Source of the DNA: Hippasteria phrygiana | Lineage: Eukaryota; Echinodermata; Asteroidea; Valvatida; Goniasteridae | Direction: 5' to 3' | Length of the DNA stretch: 64,000 nt | Assembly (NCBI GenBank): GCA_037893225.1 | Contig: JAZGUH010000363.1 | Location: 372,001-436,000 of the forward strand | Shown: piece by piece, positions 36,666 to 48,988 of the stretch | Numbering within the stretch: the first letter of the stretch is position 1 | Layout of the letters: each line of letters opens with the position of its first letter | Program-made: the position numbers and the translations under genes | Notes under the pieces: generated by a model | The model's database searches: none | The model's input: the letters and a program-made list of their open reading frames with translations, nothing else | Told to the model about the DNA's origin: nothing

Positions 36666-37259
36666 CTATTTGCACTGCCGCGACGTAGAGGGCAGAAGAG
36701 ACACTATCACAGTTCAGTCTGGTCGCGGCTACGATAAGCGGAAGGGAGAAGCGTGAATTATGTAATTCGTGCCTGCACACACATAGGCCTACACGCACAT
36801 AAGTGTGTGGGCGCCGGCAATCACGGGGCTCCTATTGTCTCTTTTTTGTTTGTACTCTTAACTTTTTCGGGGGGCCTCCCGTTGGTTTTGTGCGCGGTTT
36901 TCATAAGTGGGCCTTGACACAATCACGGACCCTATTGTCCTCTTTGTTTCCGGTCCGCGGTCTGAATAGCTATAAAAACGCACATGTATAAGTGTGTATG
37001 TATTGATTTGAGTTTTAGTGCCTTCTGTATCGTCTTTGTATATATGGAGGGTTTAAATAACACTATTAACTTGAAAAATAAGCAAGTTCGTGCTAGCGAA
37101 AGAGGATTCGGACCAGCTCAGGTGGTCGCCATTTTGTTTTGTTTTCCCACCCACCCATCCCAACGGTGTTGTTCGGGCTCCGGTTTCTATGCTCAAATCT
37201 CACGCCCATATCTAAACCTAGTAGACTCTGGAGCCCGAACAAAGCGGTGGTGCAAATAG
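36666..37259. mobile_element. 594-bp short copy of the same element (MITE-like)
   Basis: It starts with the same 60 bp as the 13.9-kb element (CTATTTGCACTGCCGCGACG and on) and ends with the same 63 bp (…GCGGTGGTGCAAATAG, two differences). The roughly 470-bp interior is unrelated to the large copy apart from those ends. A partial internal duplication is visible (AATCACGG...CTATTGTC near 36,820 and 36,921). A GTTGTTCGGGCTCC segment near 37,169 is inverted relative to GGAGCCCGAAC near 37,230. It is separated from the large copy by AGTA (36,662-36,665) and followed by AGTA (37,260-37,263), fitting a 4-bp target duplication. Confidence 0.75.
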
Positions 37260-40200
37260 AGTACTAATTGTTCTGCAATCCCGCTTAAGTGCACATGCTA
37301 TACAGTGGACTAGCCGAAACCACCCCCCCCCCCCCCTCCACGCAACCTGGGCACGAAATGAAGGCGTTTTTCGATCTGATGTTGAACGAAATAGCGCACA
37401 ATCTTGATTCTGTTGGAAAGAGGGACTCCTCAGCAACATCCATTCCAATTTCCAGCTCCAAGGACCCTAGTTCAGCCGAATGGTGGCCGAGATAAGCGAG
37501 TGGTTTCTTTTTACTGATTTTTTATATTTATGCATTCCCGATTAAGTGTACATGCTATACAAAGGACTAGCCGAGACCCCCACCAAGCAACTTGGGCCCC
37601 AAATAAGGGCGTTTTTCGGTCTGACGTTGAACGAAATTGCGCACAATCTTGATACTGATGGAAAGAGGGACTCATCAGCAACATCCAGACCAATCTACAG
37701 CTCCTCAAGCCCAAGTTCAGCCAAATTATGGCCGAGATAAGCGAGTAGGTTTTTCGAACAAATTTTAATGCATTCCCACATAAGTGCACATGATATACAA
37801 TGGACTAGCCGAGACCCCCACCACGCAACTTGGGCCCCAAATGAGGTCGTTTTTCGATCTGACGTTGAACCAAATTGCGCACAATCTTGATACTGTTGGA
37901 AAGTGGGACTCGTTAGCAACATCCAGACCAATCTCAGGCTCCTCAGACGCTAGTTCAGCCGAATGATGGCCGACATAAGCGAGTAGGGTTTTAGAACTAA
38001 TTGTTCTGCATTCCCGCTTAAGTGCACATGCTATACAGTGGACTAGCCGAAACCACCCCCCCCCCCCCCCCCACCACGCAACCTGGGCACCAAATGAAGG
38101 CGTTTTTCGATCTGATGTTGAACGAAATAGCGCACAATCTTGATTCTGTTGGAAAGAGGGACTCCTCAGCAACATCCATTCCAATTTCCAGCTCCAATGA
38201 GCCCAGTTCAGCTGAATGGTGGCCGAGATAAGCGAGTCGTTTTTTTCGAACTGAATTTTTCTGCATTCCCGATTAAGTGTACATGCTATACAAAAGACTA
38301 GCAGAGACTCCCACCACGCAACTTGCTCACCAAATGAGAACGTTTTTCGATCTGATCTTAAACGAAATTGCGCACAATCTTGATACTGTTGGAAAGAGGG
38401 ACTCCTCAGCAACATCCATTCCAATTTCCAGCTCCAAGGACCCTAGTTCAGCCGAATGGTGGCCGAGATAAGCGAGTAGTTTCTTTTTACTGATTTTTTT
38501 TCTGCATTCCCGATTAAGTGTACATGCTGTACAAAGGACTAGCCGAGACCCCCACCACGCAACTTGGGCCCCAAATGAGGTCGTTTTTCGATTTGATGTT
38601 GAACGAAATTACGCACAATCTTGATACTGTTAGAAAGAGGGACTCATCAGCAACATCCAGACCAATCTCCAGTTCCTCAGGCCCAAGTTCAGCCAAATTA
38701 TGGCCGAGACAAGCGAGTAGGTTTTTCGAACGAATTTTAATGCATTCCCACATAAGTGCACATGCTATACAATGGACTAGCCGAGACCCCCACCACGCAA
38801 CTTAGGCCCCAAATAAGGGAATGTTTCAATCTGATATTTAACTAAATTGCGCACAATCTTGACACTGACGGAAAAAGGGACTCCTCAGCAACATCCAGAC
38901 CAATTTCCTGCTCCACAGACCCCAGTTCAGCAGAATGATGGCCGAGATATGCGAGTAGTTTTTTTTTCGAACTGATTTTTTCTGCATTTCCGATTAAGTG
39001 TACATGCTATGCAATGGACAGGCCGAGACACCCACAACGCAACGTGGGCCCCAAATGAGGGCATTTTTCGATCTGACGTTGAACCAAATTGCGCACAATC
39101 TTGATACTGTTGGAAAGTGGGACTCATTACCAACATCCAGACCAATCTCCAGCTCCTCAGACGCTAGTTCAGCCGAATGATGGCCGACATAAGCGAGTAG
39201 GGTTTTATAACTAATTTTTCTGCATTCCCGCTTAAGTGCACATGCTATACAGTGGACTAGCCGAAACCACCCCCCCCCCCCCCCCCCCTCCACGCAACCT
39301 GGGTCCCAAATGAAGGCGTTTTTCGATCTGATGTTGAACGAAATTGCGCACAATCTTGATTCTGTTGGAAAGAGGGACTCCTCAGCAACATCCATTCCAA
39401 TTTCCAGCTCCAAGGACCCTAGTTCAGCCGAATGGTGGCCGAGATAAGCGAGTAGTTTCTTTTTACTGATTTTTTTTCTGCATTCCCGATTAAGTGTACA
39501 TGCTGTACAAAGGACTAGCCAAGACCCCCACCACGCAACTTGGGCCCTAAAAAAGGGCGTTTTTCGGTCTGACGTTGAACGAAATTGCGCACAATCTTGA
39601 TACTGATGGAAAAATGGACTCATCAGCAACATCCAGACCAATCTCCAGATCCTCAGGCCCAAGTTCAGCCAAATTATGGCCGAGACAAGCGAGTAGGTTT
39701 TTCGAACGAATTTTAAAAAAATTCCCACATAAGTGCACATGATATACAATGGACTAGCAGAGACCCCCACCACGCAACTTAGGCCCAAAATAAGGACATT
39801 TTTCAATCTGATGTTTAACTAAATTGCGCACAATCTTGACACTGTTGGAAAGAGGGACTCATCAGCAACATCCAGAACAATCTCCAGCTCCTCAGACCCA
39901 AGTTCAGCCAAATGATGGCAGAGATAAGCGAGTAGGTTTCTCGAACGATTTTTTCTGCATTCCCGCATGAGTGCACATGCTATACAATGGACTAGCCGAG
40001 ACCCCCACCACGAAACTTAGGCCCAAAATGAGGGAATTTTTCGATCTGATGTTTAACTAAATTGCGCACAATCTTGAAACTGATGAAAAGAGGGACTCCT
40101 CAGCAACATCCAGACTAATTTCCAGCTCCACAGACCCCAGTTCAGCCGAATGATGGCCGAGATAAGCGAGTAGGTCTTTCTAACGTATTTTTCTGCATTC

Positions 40201-41862
40201 CCGCATAAGTGCACATGCTATACAATGGACTAGCAGATAGAGACCCCCACCACGCAACTTAGGCCCAAAATGAGGGAATTTTTCGATATGATGTTTAACC
40301 AAATTGCGCACAATCTTGATTTTGTTGGAAAGAGGGACTCCTCAGCAACATCCATTCCAATTTCCAGCTCCAAGGACCCCAGTTCAGCCGAATGGTGGCC
40401 GAGATATGCGAGTAGTTTTTTTTCAAACTGATTTTTTCTGCATCCCCGCTTAAGTGCACATGCTATACAGTGGACTAGCCGAAACTACCCCACCCCCCCT
40501 CCCCTCCACGCAACCTGGGCACCAAATGAAGGCGTTTTTTGATTTGATGTTGAACGAAATAGCGCACAATCTTGATTCTGTTGGAAAGAGGGACTCCTCA
40601 GCAACATCCATTCCAATTTCCAGCTCCAAGGACCCCAGTTCAGCCGAATAGTGGCCGAGATAAGCGAGTAGTTTCTTTTTACTGATTATTTTTTCTGCAA
40701 TCCCGATTAAGTGTACATGCTGTACAAAGGACTAGCCGAGACCCCCACCACGCAACTTAGGCCCAAAATGAAGGGCGTTTTTCGATCTGATGTTAAACGA
40801 AATTGCGCACAATCTTGATACTGATGGAAAGAGGGACTCATCAGCAACATCCAGACCAATCTCCAGCTCCTCAGACCCAAGTTCAGCCAAATGATGGCAG
40901 AGATAAGCGAGTAGGTTTCTCGAACGATTTTTTCTGCATTCCCGCATGAGTGCACATACTATACAATGGACTAGCCGAGACCCCCACCACGCAACTTGGG
41001 CCCAAAATGAGGGATTTTTTCGATCTGATGTTTAACTAAATTGCGCACAATCTTGACACTGATGAAAAGAGGGACTCCTCAGCAACATCCAGACTAATTT
41101 CCAGCTCCACATACCCCAGTTCAGCCGAATGATGGCCGAGGCAAGCGAGTAGGTTTTTCGAACGAATTTTAATGCATTCCCCCATAAGTGCACATGATAT
41201 ACAATGGACTAGCCGAGACCCCCACCACGCAACTTCGGCCCAAAATGGGGGAATTTTTCGATCTGATTTTTAACTAAATTGCGCACAATTTTGACACTGA
41301 TGAAAAGAGGGACCCCTCAGCAACATCCAGACTAATTTTCAGCTCCTCAGACCCAAGTTCAGCCGAATGATGGCCGAGATAAGCGAGTAGGTTTTTCGAA
41401 CGTATTTTTCTGCAATCCCGCATAAGTGCACATGCTATACAATGGACTAGCAGATAGAGACCCCCACCACGCAACTTAGGCCCAACATGAGGGAATTTTT
41501 CGATCTGATGTTTAACCAAATTGCGCCCAATCTTGATACTGATGGAAAGAGGGACTCATCAGCAACATCCAGAACAATCTTCAGCTCCTTAGACCCAAGT
41601 TCAGCCAAATGATCACAGAGATACGCGAGTAGGTTTTTCGAACGTTTTTTTCTGCATTTCCGCATGAGTGTACATGCTATACAATGGACTAGCCGAGACC
41701 CCCACCACGCAACTTAGGCCCAAAATGAAGGCGTTTTTCGAGCTGATGTTAAACGAAATTGCGCACAATCTTGATAATGTTGGAAAAAGGGACTCCTCAG
41801 CAACATCCAGACCAATTTCCAGCTCCACAGACCACAGTTCAGCAGAATGATGGCCGAGATAT

Positions 41863-42118
41863 GGGTCATTCTATAAATTAGGGGTCCAAGGTGTGACATT
41901 TTTTGCTGTCCCTGTTACACCTGACCTGTGTAATTTCCCATCAAGTATCATTAAAATTGACTTCACACTATTTTTACATTGTTTGGCAGGTACTTTGCTT
42001 TACACAATCACTCTTGGAGATAGAAGGCATTAAAGAATGTGTCCTGAATTGCAAAATCTTATACATGTCAGATGTAACAGGGACACCAAAATTGGACCCC
42101 TAATTTATAGAATGACCC
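41863..42118. mobile_element. 256-bp MITE with 27-bp perfect terminal inverted repeats
   Basis: The left end GGGTCATTCTATAAATTAGG continues GGTCCAA and is mirrored exactly at the right end (42,092-42,118). Further inside, TGTCCCTGTTACA is also repeated in inverse. The flanking text is ATAT on both sides, and the interrupted monomer is GAGATATGCGAG. If the element is read as TGGGTC...GACCCA, the target duplication is TA, as for Tc1/mariner elements; a 4-bp ATAT duplication fits equally well. No coding capacity. Confidence 0.85.
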
Positions 42119-45100
42119 ATATGCGAGTAGTTTTTTTTCGAACTGATTTTTTCTGCATTCCCGATTAAGTGCACATGCTATGCAATGGATTGCCCAAGAC
42201 CCCCACAACGCAACATGGGCCTTAAATGAGGGCGTTTTGCGATCTGATGTTGTACGAAATTACGCACAATCTTGCTACTAATCGAAAGAGGGACTCCTCA
42301 GCAACATCCAGACCAATTTTCAGCTCCTCAGACCCAAGTTCAGCCAAATGATGGCCGAGACAAGCGAGTAGGTTTTTCGAACGAATTTATCTGCATTCCT
42401 GCATCAGTGCACATGATTATACAATGGACTAGCCGAGACCCCCACCACGCAACTTAGGCCCAAAATTCGGGAATTTTTCTATGTGATGTTGAACGAAATT
42501 ACGCACAATCTTGATACTGTTGGAAAGAGGGATTCATCAGCAACATCCAGACCAATCTCCAGCTCCTCAGACCCAAGTTCAGCCAAATGATGGCAGAGAT
42601 AAGCGAGTAGGTTTCTCGAACGATTTTTTCTGCATTCCCGCATGAGTGCACATACTATACAATGGACTAGCCGAGACCCCCACCACGCAACTTGGGCCCA
42701 AAATGAGGGATTTTTTCGATCTGATGTTTAACTAAATTGCGCACAATCTTGACACTGATGAAAAGAGGGACTCCTCAGCAACATCCAGACTAATTTCCAG
42801 CTCCACATACCCCAGTTCAGCCGAATGATGGCCGAGATAAGCGAGTAGGTTTTTCGAACGTATTTTTCTGCATTCCCGCATAAGGGCACATGCTATACAA
42901 TGGACTAGCAGATAGAGACCCCCACCACGCAACTTAGGCCCAAAATGAGGGAATTTTTCCATCTGATGTTTAACCAAATTGCGCACAATCTTGATACTTT
43001 TGGAAAGAGGGACTCATCAGCAACATCCAGACCAATCTCCAGCTCCTCAGTCCCAAGTTCAGCCAAATGATGGCAGAGATAAGCGAGTAGGTTTCTCGAA
43101 CGATTTTTTCTGCATTCCCGCATGAGTGCACATACTATACAATGGACTAGCCGAGACCCCCACCACGCAACTTGGGCCCAAAATGAGGGATTTTTTCGAT
43201 CTGATGTTTAACTAAATTGCGCACAATCTTGACACTGATGAAAAGAGGGACTCCTCAGCAACATCCAGACTAATTTCCAGCTCCACATACCCCAGTTCAG
43301 CCGAATGATGGCCGAGGCAAGCGAGTAGGTTTTTCGAACGAATTTTAATGCATTCCCCCATAAGTGCACATGATATACAATGGACTAGCCGAGACCCCCA
43401 CCACGCAACTTCGGCCCAAAATGAGGGAATTTTTCGATCTGATTTTTAACTAAATTGCGCACAATTTTGACACTGATGAAAAGAGGGACCCCTCAGCAAC
43501 ATCCAGACTAATTTTCAGCTCCTCAGACCCAAGTTCAGCCGAATGATGGCCGAGATAAGCGAGTAGGTTTTTCGAACGTTTTTTTCTGCATTTCCGCATG
43601 AGTGTACATGCTATACAATGGACTAGCCGAGACCCCCACCACGCAACTTAGGCCCAAAATGAAGGCGTTTTTCGATCTGATGTTAAACGAAATTGCGCAC
43701 AATCTTGATAATGTTGGAAAAAGGGACTCCTCAGCAACATCCAGACCAATTTCCAGCTCCACAGACCCCAGTTCAGCAGAATGATGGCCGAGATATGCGA
43801 GTAGTTTTTTTTTTCGAACTGATTTTTTCTGCATTCCCGATTAAGTGCACATGCTATGCAATGGACTGGCCGAGACCCCACCACGCAACGTGGGCCTTAA
43901 ATGAGGGCGTTTTTCGATCTGATGTTGTACGAAATTGCGCACAATCTTGATACTGTTGGAAAGAGGGACTGCTCAGCAACATCCAGACCAATTTCAAGCT
44001 CCACAGACCCCAGTTCAGCCGAATGATGGCCTAGATAAGAGAGTAGTTTTTTTCGAACTGATTTTGTCTGCATTCCCGGTTAAGTGTACATGCTATACAA
44101 TGGACTAGCCGAGACCCCCACCACGCAACTTAGGCCCCAAATGAGGGCGTTTTTTGATCTGATGTTGAACTAAATTACGCACAATCTTGATACTGTTGGA
44201 AAGAGGGACTCCTCAGCAACATCCAGACCAATTTTCAGCTCCACGGACCCCAGTTCAGCAGAATGATGGCCGAGATAAGCGAGTATTTTTTTTTCGAACT
44301 GATTTTTTCTGCATTCCCGATTAAGTGTACATGCTATGCAATGGACTGGCCGAGACCCCCACCACGCAACTTGGGTTCCAAATGAGGGCGTTTTTCGGTC
44401 TGATGTTGAACGAAATCACGCACAATCTTGATACTTATGGAAAGAGGGACTCATCAGCAACATCCAGACCAATTTCCAGCTCCGCAGGCCCAAGTTCAGC
44501 CAAATGATGGCCGAGACAACCGAGTAGGTTTTTCGAACGAATTTTTCTGCATTCCCGCATAAGTGCACATGCTATACAATGGACTAGCCGAGACCCCCAC
44601 CACGCAACTTAGGCCCAAAATAAGGTAATTTTTCAAGCTGATGTTTAACTAAATTGCGCACAATCTTGACTCTGATGGTAAGAGGGACTCCTCAGCAACA
44701 TCTAGATCAATTTCCAGCTCCACAGACCCAGTTCAGCCGAATGATGGCCGAGATAAGCGAGTATATTTTTCGAACGTATTTTTCTGCATTCCCGCATAAG
44801 TGCACATGCTATACAATGGACTAGACGAGACCCCCACCACGCAACTTAGGCCCAAAATGAAGGCGTTTTTCGATCTGATGTTAAACGAAATTGCGCACAA
44901 TCTTGATAATGTTGGAAAAAGAGACTCCTCAGCAACATCCAGACCAATTTTCAGCTCCACGGACCCCAGTTCAGCAGAATGATGGCCGAGATAAGCGAGT
45001 ATTTTTTTTTCGAACTGATTTTGTCTGCATTCTCGATTAAGTGTACATGCTATGCAATGGACTGGCCGAGACCCCCACCACGCAACTTGGGTTCCAAATG

Positions 45101-45249
45101 AGGGCGTTTTTCGGTCTGATGTTGAACGAAATCACGCACAATCTTGATACTTATGGAAAGAGGGACTCATCAGCAACATCCAGACCAATTTCCAGCTCCG
45201 CAGGCCCAAGTTCAGCCAAATGATGGCCGAGACAACCGAGTAGGTTTTT

Positions 45250-47600
45250 CGAACGAATTTTTCTGCATTCCCGCATGAGTGCACATGTTATACAATGGAC
45301 GAGCCGAGACCCCCACCACGCAACTTGGGCCCCAAATGAGGGCGTTTTTCGATCTGACATTGAACGAAATTGCGCACAATCTTGATACTGATGGGAAGAG
45401 GGACTCCTCACCAACATCCAGACCAATTTCCAGCTCCACAGACCCCAGTTCAGCCGAATGGTGGCCGAGATAAGCGAGTAGGTTTTTCGAACGTATTTTT
45501 CTGCATTCCCGCATAAGTGCACATGCTATACAATGGACTAGCCGAGACCCACACCACGCAACTTGGGTTCCAAATGAGGGCGTTTTTCGGTCTGACGTTG
45601 AACGAAATCACGCATAATCTTGATACTTATGGAAAGAGGGACTCATCAGCAACATCCAGACTAATCTTCAGCTCCTCAGGCCCAAGTTCAGCCAAATGAT
45701 GGCCGAGACAAGCGAGTAGGTTTTTCGAACGAATTTGTCTGCCTTCCCGCATAAGTGCACATGCTATACAATGGTTTAGCCGAGACCCCCACCACGCAAC
45801 TTAGGCCCAAAATGAGGGAATTTTTCGATCTGATGTTTAACCAAATTGCGCACAATCTTGATACTGATGGAAAGAGGGACTTCTCAGCAACATCCAGACC
45901 AATTTCCTGCTCCGTAGGCCCAAGTTAAGCCAAATGATGGAGGAGACAAGCGAGTAGGTTTTTCGAACGAATTTTTCTGCATTCCCGCATAAGTGCACAT
46001 GTTATACAATGGACGAGCCGAGACCCCCACCACGCAACTTGGGCCCCAAATGAGGGCGTTTTTCGATCTGACATTGAACGAAATTGCGCACAATTTTGAT
46101 ACTGATGGGAAGAGGGACTCCTCACCAACATCCAGACCAATTTCCAGCTCCACAGACCCCAGTTCAGCCGAATGGTGGCCGAGATAAGCGAGTAGGTTTT
46201 TCGAACGTATTTTTCTGCATTCCCGCATAAGTGCACATGCTATACAATGGACTAGCCGAGACCCACACCACGCAACTTGGGTTCCAAATGAGGGCGTTTT
46301 TCGGTCTGACGTTGAACGAAATCACGCATAATCTTGATACTTATGGAAAGAGGGACTCATCAGCAACATCCAGACTAATCTTCAGCTCCTCAGGCCCAAG
46401 TTCAGCCAAATGATGGCCGAGACAAGCGAGTAGGTTTTTCGAACGAATTTGTCTGCCTTCCCGCATAAGTGCACATGCTATACAATGGTTTAGCCGAGAC
46501 CCCCACCACGCAACTTAGGCCCAAAATGAGGGAATTTTTCGATCTGATGTTTAACCAAATTGCGCACAATCTTGATACTGATGGAAAGAGGGACTTCTCA
46601 GCAACATCCAGACCAATTTCCTGCTCCGTAGGCCCAAGTTAAGCCAAATGATGGAGGAGACAAGCGAGTAGGTTTTTCGAACGAATTTTTCTGCATTCCC
46701 GCATAAGTGCACATGTTATACAATGGACGAGCCGAGACCCCCACCACGCAACTTGGGCCCCAAATGAGGGCGTTTTTCGATCTGACATTGAACGAAATTG
46801 CGCACAATCTTGATACTGATGGGAAGAGGGACTCCTCACCAACATCCAGACCAATTTCCAGCTCCACAGACCCCAGTTCAGCCGAATGGTGGCCGAGATA
46901 AGCGAGTAGGTTTTTCGAACGTATTTTTCTGCATTCCCGCATAAGTGCACATGCTATACAATGGACTAGCCGAGACCCACACCACGCAACTTGGGTTCCA
47001 AATGAGGGCGTTTTTCGGTCTGACGTTGAACGAAATCACGCATAATCTTGATACTTATGGAAAGAGGGACTCATCAGCAACATCCAGACTAATCTTCAGC
47101 TCCTCAGGCCCAAGTTCAGCCAAATGATGGCCGAGACAAGCGAGTAGGTTTTTCGAACGAATTTGTCTGCCTTCCCGCATAAGTGCACATGCTATACAAT
47201 GGTTTAGCCGAGACCCCCACCACGCAACTTAGGCCCAAAATGAGGGAATTTTTCGATCTGATGTTTAACCAAATTGCGCACAATCTTGATACTGATGGAA
47301 AGAGGGACTTCTCAGCAACATCCAGACCAATTTCCTGCTCCGTAGGCCCAAGTTAAGCCAAATGATGGAGGAGACAAGCGAGTAGGTTTTTCGAACGAAT
47401 TTTTCTGCATTCCCGCATAAGTGCACATGTTATACAATGGACGAGCCGAGACCCCCACCACGCAACTTGGGCCCCAAATGAGGGCGTTTTTCGATCTGAC
47501 ATTGAACAAAATTGCGCACAATCTTGATACTGATGGAAAGAGGGACTCATCAGCAACATCCAGACCAATTTCCAGCTCCACAGACCCCAGTTCAGCCGAA
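45250..47600. repeat. 714-bp three-monomer higher-order repeat, about 3.3 copies
   Basis: Near-identical triplets of monomers start at 45,279, 45,993, 46,707 and 47,421, each 714 bp apart. Each triplet has one monomer with GTTATACAATGGACGAGCC, one with AGACCCACACCACGCAACTT, and one with ATGGTTTAGCCGAGACC. The near-identity between copies contrasts with the divergence of the monomers within a copy, so this end of the array was amplified recently. Confidence 0.9.
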
Positions 47601-47602
47601 TG

Positions 47603-47860
47603 CCCAGTAAACACAACATAAACGGCCCGATTATGGGCCAATTCCGGCTGCATTAACGTCCCAATGTTGGCTGCCAATAACGGCCCAGTACAATTTTGCA
47701 CATTGGCGCATTATCGGCCCAATGCTGGCTGCCGGAACCGGGCCATTAACGGCCCTGTAATGGGCCGTTTTCATCAGCCAGCATATGGCCCGGTAGCCGG
47801 CATTGGCCCAGTATTGGCCTTTAATGGTCCATTAGCGGCTTATTACCGGCTCCGTTCCGT
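47603..47860. repeat. Fold-rich GGCCCA/TGGGCC repeat region
   Basis: From CCCAGTAAACACAACATAAA on, the words CGGCCC, TGGGCC, GGCTGC and GGCCCA recur more than 15 times in both orientations, for example AACGGCCC at 47,623, 47,683 and 47,739 and TGGGCC at 47,634 and 47,761. This looks like a degenerate short repeat or MITE abutting the satellite end. No target duplication is visible. Confidence 0.55.
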
Positions 47861-47875
47861 ACCCCCTACCCACCC

Positions 47876-47933
47876 ACCCCCCCCCCCCCCCGTACCCGTA
47901 CCCGTACCCGTCCCCGTCTCCCCCCCCCCCCCC
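47876..47933 (-). repeat. C-rich tract with GGGTAC repeats on the minus strand
   Basis: Two long C-runs flank CGTACCCGTACCCGTACCCG. On the minus strand this gives several closely spaced G-tracts, a potential G-quadruplex. Confidence 0.7.
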
Positions 47934-48060
47934 TTCGTAACGGTACAGGCGTCCTCGACATACTGAACAATTATTTTGTTCTGAACGGGATCTAATCAGA
48001 CGACAAATGGAAGATACACCGGCCTTTGGCGGCCATCTCCCATTTCTTTCCTGATACAAC

Positions 48061-48988
48061 CCTATTAGAATAATTGGGCACTGTACATCAAGTTATTGTG
48101 CCTGTGTCATTTGCAATTAATAACAACCTAGTCATTTACATTTTAGGAGACAGCACAGATGTAGTTTGTTAAATTTACCTCAACAGTTTTTCGGTTTATT
48201 CTATACGAACACCACAATTAATGCAAATAAAGTTTAATAGAACCATTGCCTACCATTTTTCCGCGAACTGATATTATTAATCTTTGAAAGATTGTTGTAA
48301 AGTTACAGTTGTTAATGTTCTTTGTCAACAGGGTGTACTTCGGGACATACACTAAAGCTCTAAATGATTTACCGGTCAAATCTAGTTGTCACATGCAATC
48401 ACTTTAAATTGAGTCAAAAGAAGGGGGGGAATGTAGTGTCTTTAATACATGCACATAACATGATAATTAGTTGATTCCTGACAAATGCATATGTACTATA
48501 CATGTAATGGGGATTTCATATGCATATAGGTAAAGTTCAGTTTTGCAGTGTTTAATATTTACAGGAACATTTGAAACCAAAATTAAACTTCAAATTAAAT
48601 GTACAGGCAATTTTACTGACAATGGGGCAGCAATTTTCCTATTAAGGTATTATGAAGTACACCACCAAGAATGAATTCTTGAATTCCCTCCTGGTGAATG
48701 GATTTGATACATGTAGTATAGGAAAAGATTCTTGGAAAAATGGCAAGTGTGTCTACTTGTGTAAATGTAAATACATGTGAACATAATCTAGTCTCAGTGG
48801 CACTATTGAGAAACCAAAACAAGTGGCAAGAAAATCAATGGATTAGTTGTAAAAATAATTCTAACAATAATGTTCCCAATCATGGTATTATTAAACATGC
48901 CACCAGGAATGAATTCAAGAATTCACTACTAGTGGTGTGTTGAAAATGGATGAAACGCCTAAAGATGCATTATTTTTCTATACTAATA
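48061..48988. other. No gene; one imperfect duplicated segment
   Basis: AT-rich sequence. About 50 bp near 48,638-48,690 (GGTATTATGAAGTACACCAC, then GAATGAATTC) reappear with differences near 48,882-48,925 (GGTATTATTAAACATGCCAC, then GAATGAATTC). Nothing else recognisable. Confidence 0.45.

Larger units (their letters stand above)
37264..47600. repeat. 239-bp satellite array, right block
   Basis: The array resumes in the exact monomer phase at which it stopped at 22,777: the intact text GGGTTTTAGAACTAATTG at 37,985 shows the unbroken version. Monomers here are the most divergent of the three blocks. Many read GGCCCAAAATGAGGGAATTT instead of GGCCCCAAATGAGGGCG, and several have C-runs (37,323-37,336, 38,056-38,072, 39,270-39,288). 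The array is interrupted once by the MITE at 41,863. It stops inside a monomer, after CAGTTCAGCCGAATG at about 47,600. Confidence 0.96.

Noticed and set aside
22778..37259. Reading the two shared-end elements as LTRs of a retrotransposon
   Set aside because: The shared parts are only about 60 bp at each end. The interiors differ, so the 594-bp unit is not repeated at the left of the 13.9-kb unit.
1..47600. CENP-B box in the 239-bp monomer
   Set aside because: TTCG and CGGG words occur but never in the required spacing on either strand.
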